64,000 nt of DNA, taken from contig USEI01000005.1 of NCBI GenBank assembly GCA_900553685.1, positions 1-64,000 on the forward strand, given 5' to 3'. The notes beneath the pieces were generated by a model. The model searched no databases. It was not told where the DNA came from and saw only the letters and a list, made by a program, of their open reading frames with translations. Positions 17,410-30,670 of the stretch are shown here, in pieces (position 1 is the stretch's first letter; every line of letters begins with the position of its first letter). A program made the position numbers and the translations under genes. This DNA comes from an uncultured Clostridium sp. (GTDB lineage: Bacteria; Bacillota; Clostridia; TANB77; CAG-508).

Positions 17410-18975
17410 CTAATTAGATTTTTCTTCATGATATTCTTTCTCTGTATTTACATTCCATATATTTTCTTTTGTTTTTACTCCATTTTTTATGTTATTTACT
17501 GCTTCAAATGCTGTCACCATAGAATGATCCATATTATTATATCTATGTTGACCATTTCTTCCAATACAAAAAAGATTATCAAATTTATCTAAATATTCAA
17601 TAAGTTTATCTATATTATCATAAGTATCAAAATAAGCAGGATATGCCTTTTTTACTTTTTCTCTATGTGTATCTAAAACATCTTCTCTATTTACTATTTT
17701 CTTACTCTCAAGTTCATCTATAGCAAGTTTTACAAATTCTTCATCTGACATATTCCAATATTTATCACCTTCATTGCAAAAGTATTCTAATCCTATCCAC
17801 ACAGTATTTTCTGCATCTTTTACTAAATATGGTGACCAATTGTTAAATATTTGAATTCTTCCAAATTTTACACTTGGATCTTGAACATAAATCCAACAAT
17901 CTGGAATTATATTTCCTAATGTTTTCATTTTAGTTTTATTTTTAAGATTTAATTTTTTTACTAATACACCAACTGTTTGAAAATCTCTATATGGCAATCC
18001 TGATGCGATATCTAGCATATCCTTCGGTACTTCTTCTCCTTTAAATCCTTCAACCAAATCTTTTACAGGCATTGTAGAAATAAATATATCTCCTGATAAA
18101 ACTTCAGTTTTACCATTTACTTCACATTCTACACTTTTTATAGTTGTACCTTCTATATTTAATTTCTTAACAGAATATCCTTTTTTGATTTTACCACCTT
18201 TTTGAGTAATTCTATCTGCTAAAGTTTCCCATAATTGTCCTGGTCCAAATTTAGGATACCAAAATTGTTCTATTAAGGAAGTTTCAACTTTTCCGCTTTT
18301 ATTTTTTCTGCCAAATACTTTTGAAAAAGCATCTTTTAAAACTGCTGTTATTGAAAGTCCTTTTACTCTTTGAGCTCCCCAATCTGCTGATATTTCTTTT
18401 GGATGTCTCCCCCAAAGTTTATAAGTATATTTTTCAAAAAACAAACTATATAATTCTTTACCAAAACGATTAATATAAAAATTCTCTAAAGATGTTTCTT
18501 CCTTTTTTACAAAAATTGATTTTAAGTAACTAAAACCTGCTTTTATTGTTCTTATTAATCCCATATTAGTAAAAGTTTGTAATTTTAAACTTATTGGATA
18601 ATCAAAAAATTTATTCAAGGTATAAATTCTTGAAACTCTAGTTCTTATAAGCATTACATGATCTTCTTTTTCTGGATTAGGTCCACCCTTTTTTAGTGGC
18701 TTTTCTCTTCCTAATTTTTCATCATCAAAAGAATTTTCCCCCTGTAATGGCATCAAATCTTCCCAAAAGTCCATTACTCTTTTGTCTTTTGAAAAAAATC
18801 TATGTCCTCCTATATCCATCCTATTACCATTATATTTAACAGTTCTAGAAATGCCTCCTATTTCTTGTGTCTCCTCAAGAATAATAACTTCGTACTCTTC
18901 TTTACTATCTTTTAACAATTCATATCCTGCTGTAAGCCCAGCAGGACCAGCTCCTATTATTATAACTTTTTTCAT
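17410..18975 (-). CDS. FAD-dependent oxidoreductase, UDP-galactopyranose mutase/protoporphyrinogen-oxidase-like
   Basis: This 521-residue protein begins with a dinucleotide-binding motif, [18 protein letters not shown] (residues 4-21), then [15 protein letters not shown] and [11 protein letters not shown], as in the amine-oxidase/UGM-like NAD(P)-binding families. [13 protein letters not shown] near 236 and the C-terminal [17 protein letters not shown] (second FAD contact) fit the same group. Close relatives often sit in surface-glycan clusters and are annotated as UGM-like. The downstream membrane glycosyltransferase supports that reading. No canonical UGM substrate residues could be confirmed, so the substrate is open. 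The ribosome site is weak (AAAGATAA). Confidence 0.75.
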   Translation of the reverse strand: MKKVIIIGAGPAGLTAGYELLKDSKEEYEVIILEETQEIGGISRTVKYNGNRMDIGGHRFFSKDKRVMDFWEDLMPLQGENSFDDEKLGREKPLKKGGPNPEKEDHVMLIRTRVSRIYTLNKFFDYPISLKLQTFTNMGLIRTIKAGFSYLKSIFVKKEETSLENFYINRFGKELYSLFFEKYTYKLWGRHPKEISADWGAQRVKGLSITAVLKDAFSKVFGRKNKSGKVETSLIEQFWYPKFGPGQLWETLADRITQKGGKIKKGYSVKKLNIEGTTIKSVECEVNGKTEVLSGDIFISTMPVKDLVEGFKGEEVPKDMLDIASGLPYRDFQTVGVLVKKLNLKNKTKMKTLGNIIPDCWIYVQDPSVKFGRIQIFNNWSPYLVKDAENTVWIGLEYFCNEGDKYWNMSDEEFVKLAIDELESKKIVNREDVLDTHREKVKKAYPAYFDTYDNIDKLIEYLDKFDNLFCIGRNGQHRYNNMDHSMVTAFEAVNNIKNGVKTKENIWNVNTEKEYHEEKSN

Positions 18976-19016
18976 TTTTTATCTTTATATTAGTAACCTT
19001 TCTTATAATTTAATAA

Positions 19017-20024
19017 TTACACTTTATATTCTATTCCTAAATGTTCATAACCTGTTTTTGTTACAACTCTGCCTCTTGGAGTTCTTGCAAGAAAACCAAT
19101 TTGCATTAAATATGGTTCATATACATCCTCTATTGTTTCAACTTCTTCATTTAAAGTTGCAGCTAATGTTTCAACACCAACAGCCTTTCCTGCATATTTA
19201 TAAATAATAGTTTCTAAAATTCTTCTATCTGTGTTATCCAAACCTAATTCATCTATATCAAGTTTATCAAGTGCAAGTTTAGTTATATCTAAAGTTAAGC
19301 TTCCATCACCTAAAACTAGTGCATAATCTCTAACTCTTTTTAATAACCTATTTGCAATTCTTGGCGTTCCTCTTGATCTTTTTGCAAGTTCTTTTGCTGC
19401 TTCTTTATTTATTTTTATATTTAATAATTCACTAGATCTCTCTATTATTGTAGTTAAATCTTTTACAGAATATAATTCTAATTTTGAAACAATTCCAAAT
19501 CTATCCCTTAAAGGTGTTGAAAGCGAACCAATTCTTGTTGTTGCACCAACTAAAGTAAACTTTGGTAAATCTAATCTAATAGATTTTGCTGTTGGTCCTT
19601 TTCCAATTATTATATCTAAGCAAAAATCTTCTAGTGCTGGATATAAAATTTCTTCAATATTTTTGTTCATTCTATGTATTTCATCTATAAACAAAACATC
19701 ATGTTCTGATAAATTTGTAAGTAGCGCTGCTAAATCCCCAGGTCTTTCTATTGCCGGGCCAGAAGTTACTTTTAAGTTGGTACCTAGTTCATTTGCAATA
19801 ATATTAGAAAGTGTTGTTTTTCCAAGTCCAGGTGGTCCATAAAGAAGTACATGATCTAAAGCCTCACCTCTTTTTTTTGCAGCTTCAATATAAACTTTCA
19901 TATTCTCTTTTACTTTATTTTGTCCAATATATTCACTTAATTTTTTAGGTCTTAATGAAATTTCTGATAATTCTTCATCATATATTACATTAGGATCTAA
20001 AATCCCTTTGTTATATTCTTCCAC
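19017..20024 (-). CDS. ruvB: Holliday junction branch-migration helicase RuvB
   Basis: This 335-residue AAA+ motor has Walker [10 protein letters not shown] near residue 64, Walker B LFIDEIHR near 113, sensor [10 protein letters not shown] near 157, arginine finger region TPLRDRFG near 167, and the C-terminal winged helix ending in TPRGRVVT. The start is a GTG at 20024 after GGAGG. RuvA, usually the gene just upstream, is absent: the upstream neighbours are a small unknown gene, a DUF3592-like protein and ligA. The partner must be encoded elsewhere. Confidence 0.97.
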   Translation of the reverse strand: MEEYNKGILDPNVIYDEELSEISLRPKKLSEYIGQNKVKENMKVYIEAAKKRGEALDHVLLYGPPGLGKTTLSNIIANELGTNLKVTSGPAIERPGDLAALLTNLSEHDVLFIDEIHRMNKNIEEILYPALEDFCLDIIIGKGPTAKSIRLDLPKFTLVGATTRIGSLSTPLRDRFGIVSKLELYSVKDLTTIIERSSELLNIKINKEAAKELAKRSRGTPRIANRLLKRVRDYALVLGDGSLTLDITKLALDKLDIDELGLDNTDRRILETIIYKYAGKAVGVETLAATLNEEVETIEDVYEPYLMQIGFLARTPRGRVVTKTGYEHLGIEYKV

Positions 20025-20054
20025 AAACTTCCTCCGAAAATCTCTTTTATAACT

Positions 20055-20297
20055 TTAATTCAAACCAGTATCATATTCAATATTTTCCATATATGGAAAT
20101 ATTTCTTTTACTCTTTTTAAAGTATAAATAGCATTTTTAGGATGAGGACATTTTTCTGGTGCCTCAATTAATTCATTTTTATAACAATTTTTTGTTAATT
20201 TATACATTAAATATCGACAATTTAAATAATTATAGAATATTTTATATCCATTATCTAAATCTTCCCAAAACATTTCAAAAGTATAATTATTTTCCAC
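20055..20297 (-). CDS. Small protein of unknown function
   Basis: This 80-residue protein is rich in Tyr, Asn and Lys, and predicted helical and soluble. It has two conserved-looking Cys (residues 27 and 38) and a third in EKCPHPKN near 49, too few for a clear zinc site. The start is a GTG at 20297, 11 bases after AAGGGG. It lies between the DUF3592-like gene (32 bases) and ruvB (30 bases) and is probably in the same operon. I recognise no family. Confidence 0.6.
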   Translation of the reverse strand: MENNYTFEMFWEDLDNGYKIFYNYLNCRYLMYKLTKNCYKNELIEAPEKCPHPKNAIYTLKRVKEIFPYMENIEYDTGLN

Positions 20298-20329
20298 AAT
20301 TATAAATTCCCCTTAAAATATATAATCAA

Positions 20330-21022
20330 TTATACAGATAGAACTGTAATTATCATTCCTAATCCTGCTATAAAGAAACTGAATCCAAATATATATATTA
20401 ACATTAAAGATGATTTTGAAGCTTTAATATATACTTCTTCTGGCTTTTTTTCGTTAATTCTAATATCAATTCTGGAACCAACATTAGGAATTTGAGTTTT
20501 TTTATATTTTTCTGTACATTTAGTATAAACATTACCTTCATATTCATATTGATAAACAGGTGCATAAGCAACTGAATTATTAGATAATTTTACTTCTTTT
20601 AAATCTACACATTCAGCTTTTACAATTTTTTTACATTTTCTTTCTGCTGAATTTTCTAGAACTCCTGGAACAACTAACATTGCTATACCTAGCACGGTAA
20701 TTCCAGTTGATAAAAGTGCTGGAAGTACATTATTTTGACTTGCTAAATTTTCATTAAACAAATATCCCCATTCACTAATGGCTGGAAGAATAATACATCC
20801 TATTCCTGTTACTGTAAATACTGCTCCAGCTATTTGTTTTCTACAAAGAAAAATTATTCCCATTATTAAAAATAATTGTCCAAAAGTCATTATTGTAAAA
20901 GTTACTTGATTTAGACCAGAGAAATATACCATTAATGCAATAGATGCTACTGCCCAAATAATACATGCCCAAGAAATTATTGTGTCATGTACTAAAAATT
21001 TTTCATTAGTTTCTTCTTTCAT
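20330..21022 (-). CDS. DUF3592-like membrane protein
   Basis: About 230 residues with four N-terminal hydrophobic segments, a soluble beta domain and one C-terminal membrane segment. The domain reads APVYQYEYEGNVY, then VGSRIDIRINEKKPEEVY. This Tyr-rich strand, then VG...INEKKPEEV, is the DUF3592 pattern; its function is unknown. ATG 21022 sits 9 bases after AAAGGA and is preferred. The ATG at 21043, which overlaps the ligA stop (ATGA), has no ribosome site. It follows ligA in the operon. Confidence 0.65.
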   Translation of the reverse strand: MKEETNEKFLVHDTIISWACIIWAVASIALMVYFSGLNQVTFTIMTFGQLFLIMGIIFLCRKQIAGAVFTVTGIGCIILPAISEWGYLFNENLASQNNVLPALLSTGITVLGIAMLVVPGVLENSAERKCKKIVKAECVDLKEVKLSNNSVAYAPVYQYEYEGNVYTKCTEKYKKTQIPNVGSRIDIRINEKKPEEVYIKASKSSLMLIYIFGFSFFIAGLGMIITVLSV

Positions 21023-21039
21023 TTTTTCATTTCCTTTCT

Positions 21040-23716
<2,677 letters not shown>

Positions 23717-23754
23717 ACATAAATTCCTTTCTCAAATTCTAATTTTAAGTTCTT

Positions 23755-26610
23755 CTACTCTACAGAATTAGTTATATTGTTTTCGCTAACAGTATTTTCT
23801 AATATTGTATTAGTATTATCATTTTTTAGAGAATTTGTTAACTCTTTTTCTTTTTCAAGTTCATTATTTCTTGCTGTTTCAAGCTGATTTATTATTGCTT
23901 GTAGTCTAGAAATATCTTTTCCTATCATTTCAAAATCACTAGCATTTAAAGATTCTTTTAGATTATTATTTGCTTTTATTACAGAATCAACAATTGCATT
24001 TATATCATCTGTATTAATAATCTCTAAATCTACAGAATATGCATCATTAAATAAATTTGTAAGAGCACTATCTAAAGTATCTCCAATAGCAACTGTATTT
24101 CCAGATGCAACTATTACTTTTTTAAGTACTGGTATTTCACTCTTATCATTTAACATTACTTGATATACAGGTTCCACATATAATAGAGATTTATTAATTG
24201 GAACTACTATCATATCTTTTAATAATTTTGTTCCACTCGTATTTAGTGCTTCTAATTCTTTTGATATTGTTGCATCTTGTTCAATTTGGTTATTAAGTTG
24301 CATTATTCCAGCTACATTATTTTCTGAACTAAATTTATATAATGAAAGTTCAGGTTTTCCATTATTTACTGTTCCCACTAAATAAGATGTTATATTTTGT
24401 TTTCCATATTTATTATAGGTTAAAACTAATCCAAGTTCTGGTTTATCACTATCTATTGTTTTTACCATTGTATAATATGGTTCCATTGCAACACCAACAA
24501 CCTTTGAATTTGCTTGTGATGCTTTTGTTGTTACTTGCCAAATATCATCTGCTCTATATAAAGTATCTTCACTTATATCATGATACAAATTAATCATATT
24601 AGCTTGTATTTGATATAAGAATTTTGGATATGTTACATGTTTTGCAATATCTTCTGGTAAATCATCTTCTGTAAATAAATCAGGATACATTTTAGAATAT
24701 GTCATTATAATAGGATCTGATTTATCTGTAATATAAAATGTAGTTGTTCCATCATAAGCATCTATCAATACTTTTACAGAATTTCTAATATAATTAATTT
24801 CTTCTTTATAACCTTTTATATTTATAACTGAAGATTGAGAATATGGATAAGAATTTGATCTTGTATACCCATCTAATACCCAAACTAATTTTCCTTCATC
24901 TGAAATTACTAAGTATGGTTCTTCATCATATAGCACATCTGGTAATATTTTCTTTGCTCTTTCAATTATATTTCTATCTGAAATTATTTTTGTATCTTCT
25001 GTTATATCTGTTGATGTAAATAATTTAAAATTCTTTTCATTTAATCCTAAAACTAATCTATCTAAAAATCCTAGTTTTAGTCCTGCTTTTCCATCATAAA
25101 CATTTTCTTCATATTTAGATGGAGAGATAGGATAATCATATTCTTTTCCAAAAGAGTTATTAACCATTATTGTACTGTTGGTTTGAAGTCCAAAATATAT
25201 TCTTGGTTGTTTTATATTTAGAACATTTTGACTTGTAAAATCTGATAGTATATATTCTGCAAATCCATCATTGTTTGAATCTGTTGCAGAGCTCACAACT
25301 GCTGAGTATCCATGTGTATAAATGAGTGATCTATTATTATAACTACTTGTTGCATCTGTTGAAATTTCACGAGGAGTTATATATAATAATTGATCTTTAT
25401 TATTTACATTATAAACAGCCAAAAATGTATTATCATAATTGTAATAAACACTATTTTCTTGATGTTCTGCAACTGCTTGAGAAGTTACTTCTTCTGTTAT
25501 TATAGGAATATTATCTATTACTTGCTCATTATTTTCAATTTGTTCTGATGTTATAGCTTGATAATTATCTATATTTTGTTGTTCTATATCAATCCCATAA
25601 GCTTTTTTTGTGTTCTCTATATTATAACCAATATATTCTTTTTCTATATCTAATTCATTATTACCAACATGAATTAACTGAAAATATGTCATTACACAAA
25701 ACAATCCAACTAAATAAACTGGAACTATTAGAGCAGATATTACAGATTGTTTAAAGTTTTGTTTTTTTACATATCTTAATAATCTAACTATAGCAATAAT
25801 TATAACTATACCTAAAATTCTATATCCCCATAGCTTTATCGTTACATCTGTTTTCCCAGCGCCAACAAGTTCTGTTGATGCTTCGTCATCTATTGCAACC
25901 ATATTTCCTGTTAAAATATTTTGCGAAGATATAAAAATATATCCACATAAAACTAATACTACTAACATTAATAGAACAACTTCTTGTTTTATGAAGGTAT
26001 TTTTCTTCAATGTTTCAACATCAACACCATCAAAATATGTATTTAAAGTTATTACATAATAAATTGCCACATATATAATTGTTGCAACAAAAACTTCTCC
26101 TAAGAATAATAGCATTGTTTGTATAAATGGTAATGAAAACATATAATACCCTATGTCTGCACCAAATATTTTATCTTCTTGTCCAAAAAATCCTGCATTT
26201 CTAAAAATAGCAAGTTTATCTGCAAGCATAACAGATGCTATTATTCCACCTATTAAAGCAAATATTAAACATAAACTTTTATTAGGTAATTTTGGCATTT
26301 CTTTTTTTTCATCATCAAAAAATTTCTTTAACCCTTTTCTAGTAAATTTATTTATTATATAAACAAAAATATATATTATTACAAAAGCAACTCCCATTAC
26401 TGTATATTTGTTTTGAATTTTTTGAAAAAATACAGATTTATAATTTTCGCCAATTCCTATTAGACTTAAATATTCTGCTCTTAAAGAGATTGCAGTAATT
26501 AGTGCAAAAGCCACTATCACTAGTAAAACTATTATCGTTCTTATCGCAAATTTGTTTTTCTTCTTTTCTTTAGTAATGTCTTTTACTTTTGAATCTTTTT
26601 TTTCTTCCAT
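23755..26610 (-). CDS. UPF0182 family large membrane protein
   Basis: This 951-residue protein has seven membrane segments in the first 330 residues, then a very large extracytoplasmic region. The region holds SPSKYEENVYDGKAGLKLG and LVWVLDGYTRSNSYPYS, both typical of UPF0182 (COG1615). A short Asn/Thr/Glu-rich tail follows. The family is widespread in Firmicutes and Actinobacteria, but its role is not established. It lies between ftsY and pgsA with short gaps, so it belongs to one transcription unit with membrane-biogenesis genes. The start follows AAAGGA. Confidence 0.92.
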   Translation of the reverse strand: MEEKKDSKVKDITKEKKKNKFAIRTIIVLLVIVAFALITAISLRAEYLSLIGIGENYKSVFFQKIQNKYTVMGVAFVIIYIFVYIINKFTRKGLKKFFDDEKKEMPKLPNKSLCLIFALIGGIIASVMLADKLAIFRNAGFFGQEDKIFGADIGYYMFSLPFIQTMLLFLGEVFVATIIYVAIYYVITLNTYFDGVDVETLKKNTFIKQEVVLLMLVVLVLCGYIFISSQNILTGNMVAIDDEASTELVGAGKTDVTIKLWGYRILGIVIIIAIVRLLRYVKKQNFKQSVISALIVPVYLVGLFCVMTYFQLIHVGNNELDIEKEYIGYNIENTKKAYGIDIEQQNIDNYQAITSEQIENNEQVIDNIPIITEEVTSQAVAEHQENSVYYNYDNTFLAVYNVNNKDQLLYITPREISTDATSSYNNRSLIYTHGYSAVVSSATDSNNDGFAEYILSDFTSQNVLNIKQPRIYFGLQTNSTIMVNNSFGKEYDYPISPSKYEENVYDGKAGLKLGFLDRLVLGLNEKNFKLFTSTDITEDTKIISDRNIIERAKKILPDVLYDEEPYLVISDEGKLVWVLDGYTRSNSYPYSQSSVINIKGYKEEINYIRNSVKVLIDAYDGTTTFYITDKSDPIIMTYSKMYPDLFTEDDLPEDIAKHVTYPKFLYQIQANMINLYHDISEDTLYRADDIWQVTTKASQANSKVVGVAMEPYYTMVKTIDSDKPELGLVLTYNKYGKQNITSYLVGTVNNGKPELSLYKFSSENNVAGIMQLNNQIEQDATISKELEALNTSGTKLLKDMIVVPINKSLLYVEPVYQVMLNDKSEIPVLKKVIVASGNTVAIGDTLDSALTNLFNDAYSVDLEIINTDDINAIVDSVIKANNNLKESLNASDFEMIGKDISRLQAIINQLETARNNELEKEKELTNSLKNDNTNTILENTVSENNITNSVE

Positions 26611-26624
26611 TTTTTTTATCCTTT

Positions 26625-27530
26625 CTAAATTATTGCATTTAAAAATTCTTCTGCATTAAAAACTTGCATATCATCAATTTGTTCACCTACGCCAATAAAT
26701 TTAATAGGTATTTGATTTTCTGATACAATTCCTAAAACAACTCCACCCTTTGCTGTTCCATCTAATTTAGTTAACACAAGTCCTGTTATATCTGTAGTTT
26801 CTTTAAATGCTTTGACTTGTGATATAGCATTTTGACCTGTTTCTGCATCTAATACTAATAAAACTTCTTTACTTGCATCAGGCAATTCTTTTTCTATAAC
26901 TTTCTTTATTTTGAAAAGCTCGTCCATTAAATATTTTTTATTATGAAGTCTTCCAGCAGTATCAACAATTAAAATATCTGCTCCTTGCTCTTTAGTTTGC
27001 TTGATTGCATCGAATACTACAGAAGCTGGATCTGAGCCTTCTTCTTTTTTTACAATTTGACTACCTGACCTTTCTGCCCAAATTTCTAATTGTTCTACTG
27101 CTGCCGCTCTAAAAGTATCTGCAGCTGCAACTATTACTTTTTTTCCAGATTTTACTAAATTATTTGCAATTTTTCCAATTGAAGTTGTTTTTCCAACTCC
27201 GTTTACACCAACTACTAATATTACAGATGGTTTAGTATCTAAATTTAGTTTTGGATCTGCAATATCTAAAATGTTTTTCATTATTTCTTTTAATGCTTTT
27301 TTTACATCTTCTTCATCTTGTATTTTTTCTTTTTTTATTTTTGTTCTTAATTCATCTATTATTTTCATTGAAGTTTCCATACCTATATCAGACATGACTA
27401 AAACTTCTTCTAGTTCTTCTAATAATTCTTCATCAACTTTTCTAAATACACTAAAAACATTGTTAATTTTTTCATCAATAGAATTTTTGGTTTTTCCTAA
27501 TCCTTGTTTTAATTTATCAAAAAAGCCCAT
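26625..27530 (-). CDS. ftsY: Signal recognition particle receptor FtsY
   Basis: This 301-residue GTPase docks SRP-ribosome complexes at the membrane. The SRP N domain (about 1-90) precedes the G domain with P loop GVNGVGKTTSIGKIA near residue 107, DTFRAAAVEQL near 137, DTAGRLHNKKYLMDEL near 189 and TKLDGTAKGG near 254. It has only a short N-terminal extension, as in other Firmicutes. The start follows AGGAGG. It heads the unit ftsY-UPF0182-pgsA-ligA. Confidence 0.97.
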   Translation of the reverse strand: MGFFDKLKQGLGKTKNSIDEKINNVFSVFRKVDEELLEELEEVLVMSDIGMETSMKIIDELRTKIKKEKIQDEEDVKKALKEIMKNILDIADPKLNLDTKPSVILVVGVNGVGKTTSIGKIANNLVKSGKKVIVAAADTFRAAAVEQLEIWAERSGSQIVKKEEGSDPASVVFDAIKQTKEQGADILIVDTAGRLHNKKYLMDELFKIKKVIEKELPDASKEVLLVLDAETGQNAISQVKAFKETTDITGLVLTKLDGTAKGGVVLGIVSENQIPIKFIGVGEQIDDMQVFNAEEFLNAII

Positions 27531-27613
27531 AATTCCTCCTTTTAATATATACTCCTAATTTATATCATTAAACACTTAAAAAATCAATACTTTTTGGGAT
27601 TTTTTGGACAATA

Positions 27614-27675
27614 AAAATCCTAGCCTTCTAATAAGCTTTTTTGATACTTATTTCTAATTTTTTAGCTAGGATTTT
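27614..27675 (-). terminator. Terminator of the amidase operon
   Basis: AAAATCCTAGC (27614-27624) pairs with GCTAGGATTTT (27665-27675). The 40-base loop itself has an AATAAG/CTTATT hairpin. On the minus strand a T run follows. Confidence 0.75.
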
Positions 27676-27695
27676 CTATTATTTTATTTTTAATT

Positions 27696-28316
27696 TTATA
27701 CATCAATTCCTAAATTTCTCAATTTATTTTTTAGATTTTCATTTTTTATTCCTGATAAGTCCCCCATTTTCAAAAAATTTCTTAATACATTTTTGTCATT
27801 TTCAACTTCACTTTGTTCAATTGCTTTTATTGTAATTTCAATTAATTCTTCTATTTGTTCTGAATAAGTATTATGATCTAATGAATACGGATTTTCTCTA
27901 CATTCGTTTGCTAGATTATCTACATAATTTTTTTCATAAAATTTATATAATACATTAAGTACTTCCTGTTCTTTAACATTTAATTCTTCTTGTTCTTTCT
28001 CATACTGTTTTTGCTCTTCTATCTCTTCTGCACTATATTTTTGGATACTTGGTTTTGCAATGTTGTTTTCTGAATACATATTTTCTTCATAAGCTTGTTT
28101 CATTTCTAAATCTGCCTCGCGCCCACTATTTTCATCTTCAATTGGTGCTGCTAAGATTAATTTTTCTCCATCTTCTATATCTGAAATATCTTCTCCTTGC
28201 ATAACTACCATCTTCCCATTCATTTTTCTTCTAATTTTATTAGCACCAATACCTATAATAGGAATAAGTATTATAATTAAAACTGCTATAATTATAAAAA
28301 TTTTCTTTTTATTCAT
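27696..28316 (-). CDS. Membrane-anchored protein of unknown function
   Basis: This 206-residue protein has one N-terminal membrane segment (about residues 6-27) and an outside or cytoplasmic acidic region. Residues about 75-125 are Glu-rich and likely coiled coil. The C-terminal 80 residues are predicted helical. There is no cleavage site or lipobox. The start follows GGAGG. It comes 10 bases after the secreted amidase gene and shares its promoter and terminator, so it probably serves the same cell-wall task. I recognise no family. Confidence 0.65.
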   Translation of the reverse strand: MNKKKIFIIIAVLIIILIPIIGIGANKIRRKMNGKMVVMQGEDISDIEDGEKLILAAPIEDENSGREADLEMKQAYEENMYSENNIAKPSIQKYSAEEIEEQKQYEKEQEELNVKEQEVLNVLYKFYEKNYVDNLANECRENPYSLDHNTYSEQIEELIEITIKAIEQSEVENDKNVLRNFLKMGDLSGIKNENLKNKLRNLGIDV

Positions 28317-28326
28317 TTTATACCTC

Positions 28327-29472
28327 CTAATGGATTTGATACATTCTAAAATACTTATTAGAATATTTTTGATATAATTCAGTTAATGGCTTATTTAGCG
28401 TATCTGACGAATGATATGTTACAGTATAACTTGGATATAATGTTCCATCAACTATTTGAGTTTTATATCCAGTTATATACATTGTATGTTCAGTTGAAGT
28501 CTCTAATCCTAAAAAAGAATCTCCATATTGAATTACATCTCCTGCAACATAATCCTGAGCATACACTCCAAACATATCTTCTAAAGCCTTTTTTCCTGAG
28601 CAAGCATATGTTCTTACAGCATTTTCTTTCCAATATTTTCTAAATTCATCTGCATTAATCCATGCATATGTATAATCCCATGAAGCATCTAGTTGTGTTG
28701 TACCTGCTGCAGGTGTCTGATAAACATTATTTTTCTTATCCATATACCAATCTGAATTTATATGTTTTCCAGCTGCAAGTAAACATTGTGAAACAAAATT
28801 TGCACAATCTCCACCTATGTCTGAGCAGTTAGGATAGCATGCTGTTCTCTTATTATAACATTCTTCAGCATAACGCACTCCCAGATTATTCCATCTATTA
28901 ACAGGTTCTAATATCCATTCTTGATCAACATCTCCATTATATGTTCTTTGTTCAACATTTACTCCGTCTGAACAAAAATCAGAAGCTAATGACAAACACT
29001 TTTCCCAGTTACTTGATTTTGTTCTTATAACATAAGTTCCCACACCAGTTGATGTTACAGCAAACTTTTGTGGATCTCCTTGTAATATTTCCCATATATG
29101 TATATTAGTTCCATCTTCATTAATTCCATTTACAACATCTAACACAAAATTAAAATAAGTATATTCTCCATCATTTGTACTTCCAGTATCACTCGCTATA
29201 AAATACTCACCATTTCCTATATGATAGAAATACCACTTTTGTGCATAAGAACCATTATATTTACATTGTTGGACATTGGTTCCAGCATTTGCATATCCAT
29301 TATACACATCTAAATATTTTCCTGTATAACTATTTTTTATATAAAACCACCTATTACTTATTCCATTAATTTCATTTATATTTACCGCCAATTCAGATTT
29401 TGTCAAAAAACATATAAATAATATAACTGCACCACAAATAAAAGCTATCTTGCTTTTTACATTACTTGCCAT
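28327..29472 (-). CDS. Secreted ricin-lectin plus amidase protein
   Basis: 381 residues. A signal peptide (about 1-32) is followed by a ricin-type lectin domain with Q-x-W repeats (NGSYAQKWYFY and NGDVDQEWILE) at about 38-190. A C-terminal amidase domain of the Amidase_6 type follows: DIGGDCANFVSQCLLAAG near 219, with the Cys as likely nucleophile, and later EHTMYITGY, which holds the expected His. It should bind sugars and cut peptide bonds outside the cell, probably in the wall. The start follows AAAGGAGG. The promoter is at 29580-29608 and a small anchored protein follows. Pairing a lectin with this amidase type is not one I know as common. Confidence 0.82.
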   Translation of the reverse strand: MASNVKSKIAFICGAVILFICFLTKSELAVNINEINGISNRWFYIKNSYTGKYLDVYNGYANAGTNVQQCKYNGSYAQKWYFYHIGNGEYFIASDTGSTNDGEYTYFNFVLDVVNGINEDGTNIHIWEILQGDPQKFAVTSTGVGTYVIRTKSSNWEKCLSLASDFCSDGVNVEQRTYNGDVDQEWILEPVNRWNNLGVRYAEECYNKRTACYPNCSDIGGDCANFVSQCLLAAGKHINSDWYMDKKNNVYQTPAAGTTQLDASWDYTYAWINADEFRKYWKENAVRTYACSGKKALEDMFGVYAQDYVAGDVIQYGDSFLGLETSTEHTMYITGYKTQIVDGTLYPSYTVTYHSSDTLNKPLTELYQKYSNKYFRMYQIH

Positions 29473-29579
29473 TATATGTTCCTCCTTTATACAATTAATT
29501 TTTAAAGAAGTGCCGGCATTATTATAAAATTTAAAGAGAAAAATAAATATTTAACATCTATAATATCTTCTTCATAATT

Positions 29580-29608
29580 TATATATCATATATTTCCTTA
29601 AAAGTCAA
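29580..29608 (-). promoter_or_regulatory. Promoter of the lectin-amidase operon
   Basis: Minus strand: TTGACT (29608-29603), a 17-base spacer, TATATA (29585-29580) with an extended TGA upstream. Confidence 0.75.
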
Positions 29609-29691
29609 TTCTCTCTAAGAATAACCAATTTTCGCCACTTTAATATTTTTATGATTTTTTTATTAATATAATTAAATTTTGAATTATTACG

Positions 29692-29726
29692 AAAAAAATC
29701 TCCTATAAAATTTAGGAGATTTTTTT
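29692..29726 (-). terminator. Terminator overlapping the end of the glucosaminidase-like gene
   Basis: A 14-bp stem, 29692-29705 with 29713-29726, has a 7-base loop and a T run on the minus strand. It overlaps the stop codon at 29725-29727. Confidence 0.88.
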
Positions 29727-30459
29727 ATATTATTTGATCCATTCTTTGATAAACTAAATTTACCCATGTACTTGAAGCTGGGCAAAATTTTGTTTTTACT
29801 CCAGCAAGTGTTGGTCCATAATAAAATGCACCACCTGGTGTTAGATATTTGTCATGTAAAGTTTTAGCTGCTTGTTCCATTCCATCCTCAACTGAAGCAA
29901 ATCTAATTAAACCTCTACTAGACATTAAACTTATATAATTATGCGTATTTCTATGATTACTTGCTATTGTCCATCCTGATTCTGCTGAGATTAATCCGCA
30001 GAAAAATATTTCATTTATTTGATATTTTTCACAAACATCATATATTAAACCAGCATTTTCTTCAAAAAATCCAGATGTATCTGCTTTAACTCCAGCTATT
30101 AAAGTAATAAAATCTTCTCTAGATAATCCTGTTCTAACAGTTAAATCCATATCTTTAGAAATTGTAACTTCTTCTATTGCTGTAGAAGTAGCCTCTTCTC
30201 TGTGTTCCGAAAATCTCGCTGTCATTTCTACATTTCTTCTTTCGTAATGTTCTTTAATATCCTCTGTACTAGGAATTTCATTTTCTATATTTAATTCTTC
30301 CTCAGAATTTGAATTATCTGCTAAACTAATTTGTTCATATTCACTATTATTTTTAACTACTACTATTCCACTAACTATCAAAATTAATAATACAGAAATT
30401 ACCATTATTGTTGATATTTTCATTGAAATAAGTACAGTTTGTTCATTTGATTTGTTCAT
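29725..30459 (-). CDS. Membrane-anchored glucosaminidase-domain protein
   Basis: About 244 residues. One N-terminal membrane segment (about 13-36) is followed by an acidic linker and a C-terminal lysozyme-like/glucosaminidase domain. The likely catalytic Glu is in LISAESGWTI near residue 157, followed by NHRNTHNYISLMSSRGLIRF, the typical arrangement of mannosyl-glycoprotein endo-glucosaminidase-like hydrolases. It should cut peptidoglycan at the cell surface. The start ATG 30459 follows AAGGAG; an in-frame start at 30495 has no ribosome site and would lie within the promoter-proximal leader. The promoter is at 30487-30515. Confidence 0.82.
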   Translation of the reverse strand: MNKSNEQTVLISMKISTIMVISVLLILIVSGIVVVKNNSEYEQISLADNSNSEEELNIENEIPSTEDIKEHYERRNVEMTARFSEHREEATSTAIEEVTISKDMDLTVRTGLSREDFITLIAGVKADTSGFFEENAGLIYDVCEKYQINEIFFCGLISAESGWTIASNHRNTHNYISLMSSRGLIRFASVEDGMEQAAKTLHDKYLTPGGAFYYGPTLAGVKTKFCPASSTWVNLVYQRMDQII

Positions 30460-30486
30460 ATAAACTCCTTTTCTTGGCACTTGGAT

Positions 30487-30515
30487 ATTATACATATATT
30501 ATCAAAAAAAGTCAA
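30487..30515 (-). promoter_or_regulatory. Promoter of the glucosaminidase-like gene
   Basis: Minus strand: TTGACT (30515-30510), a 17-base spacer, TATAAT (30492-30487). Confidence 0.85.
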
Positions 30516-30670
30516 TATTTTATTTTCTATTTATATGTCACACCCATTTTAAACATATATTATTTTCAATGTACATGTAGTATCATCTATTTTTAATTTA
30601 TATTATTTATAAGCTATTTTTTACTATATTCTATAATATTTTAATTATAAATTATTTTTGATTTTATATT

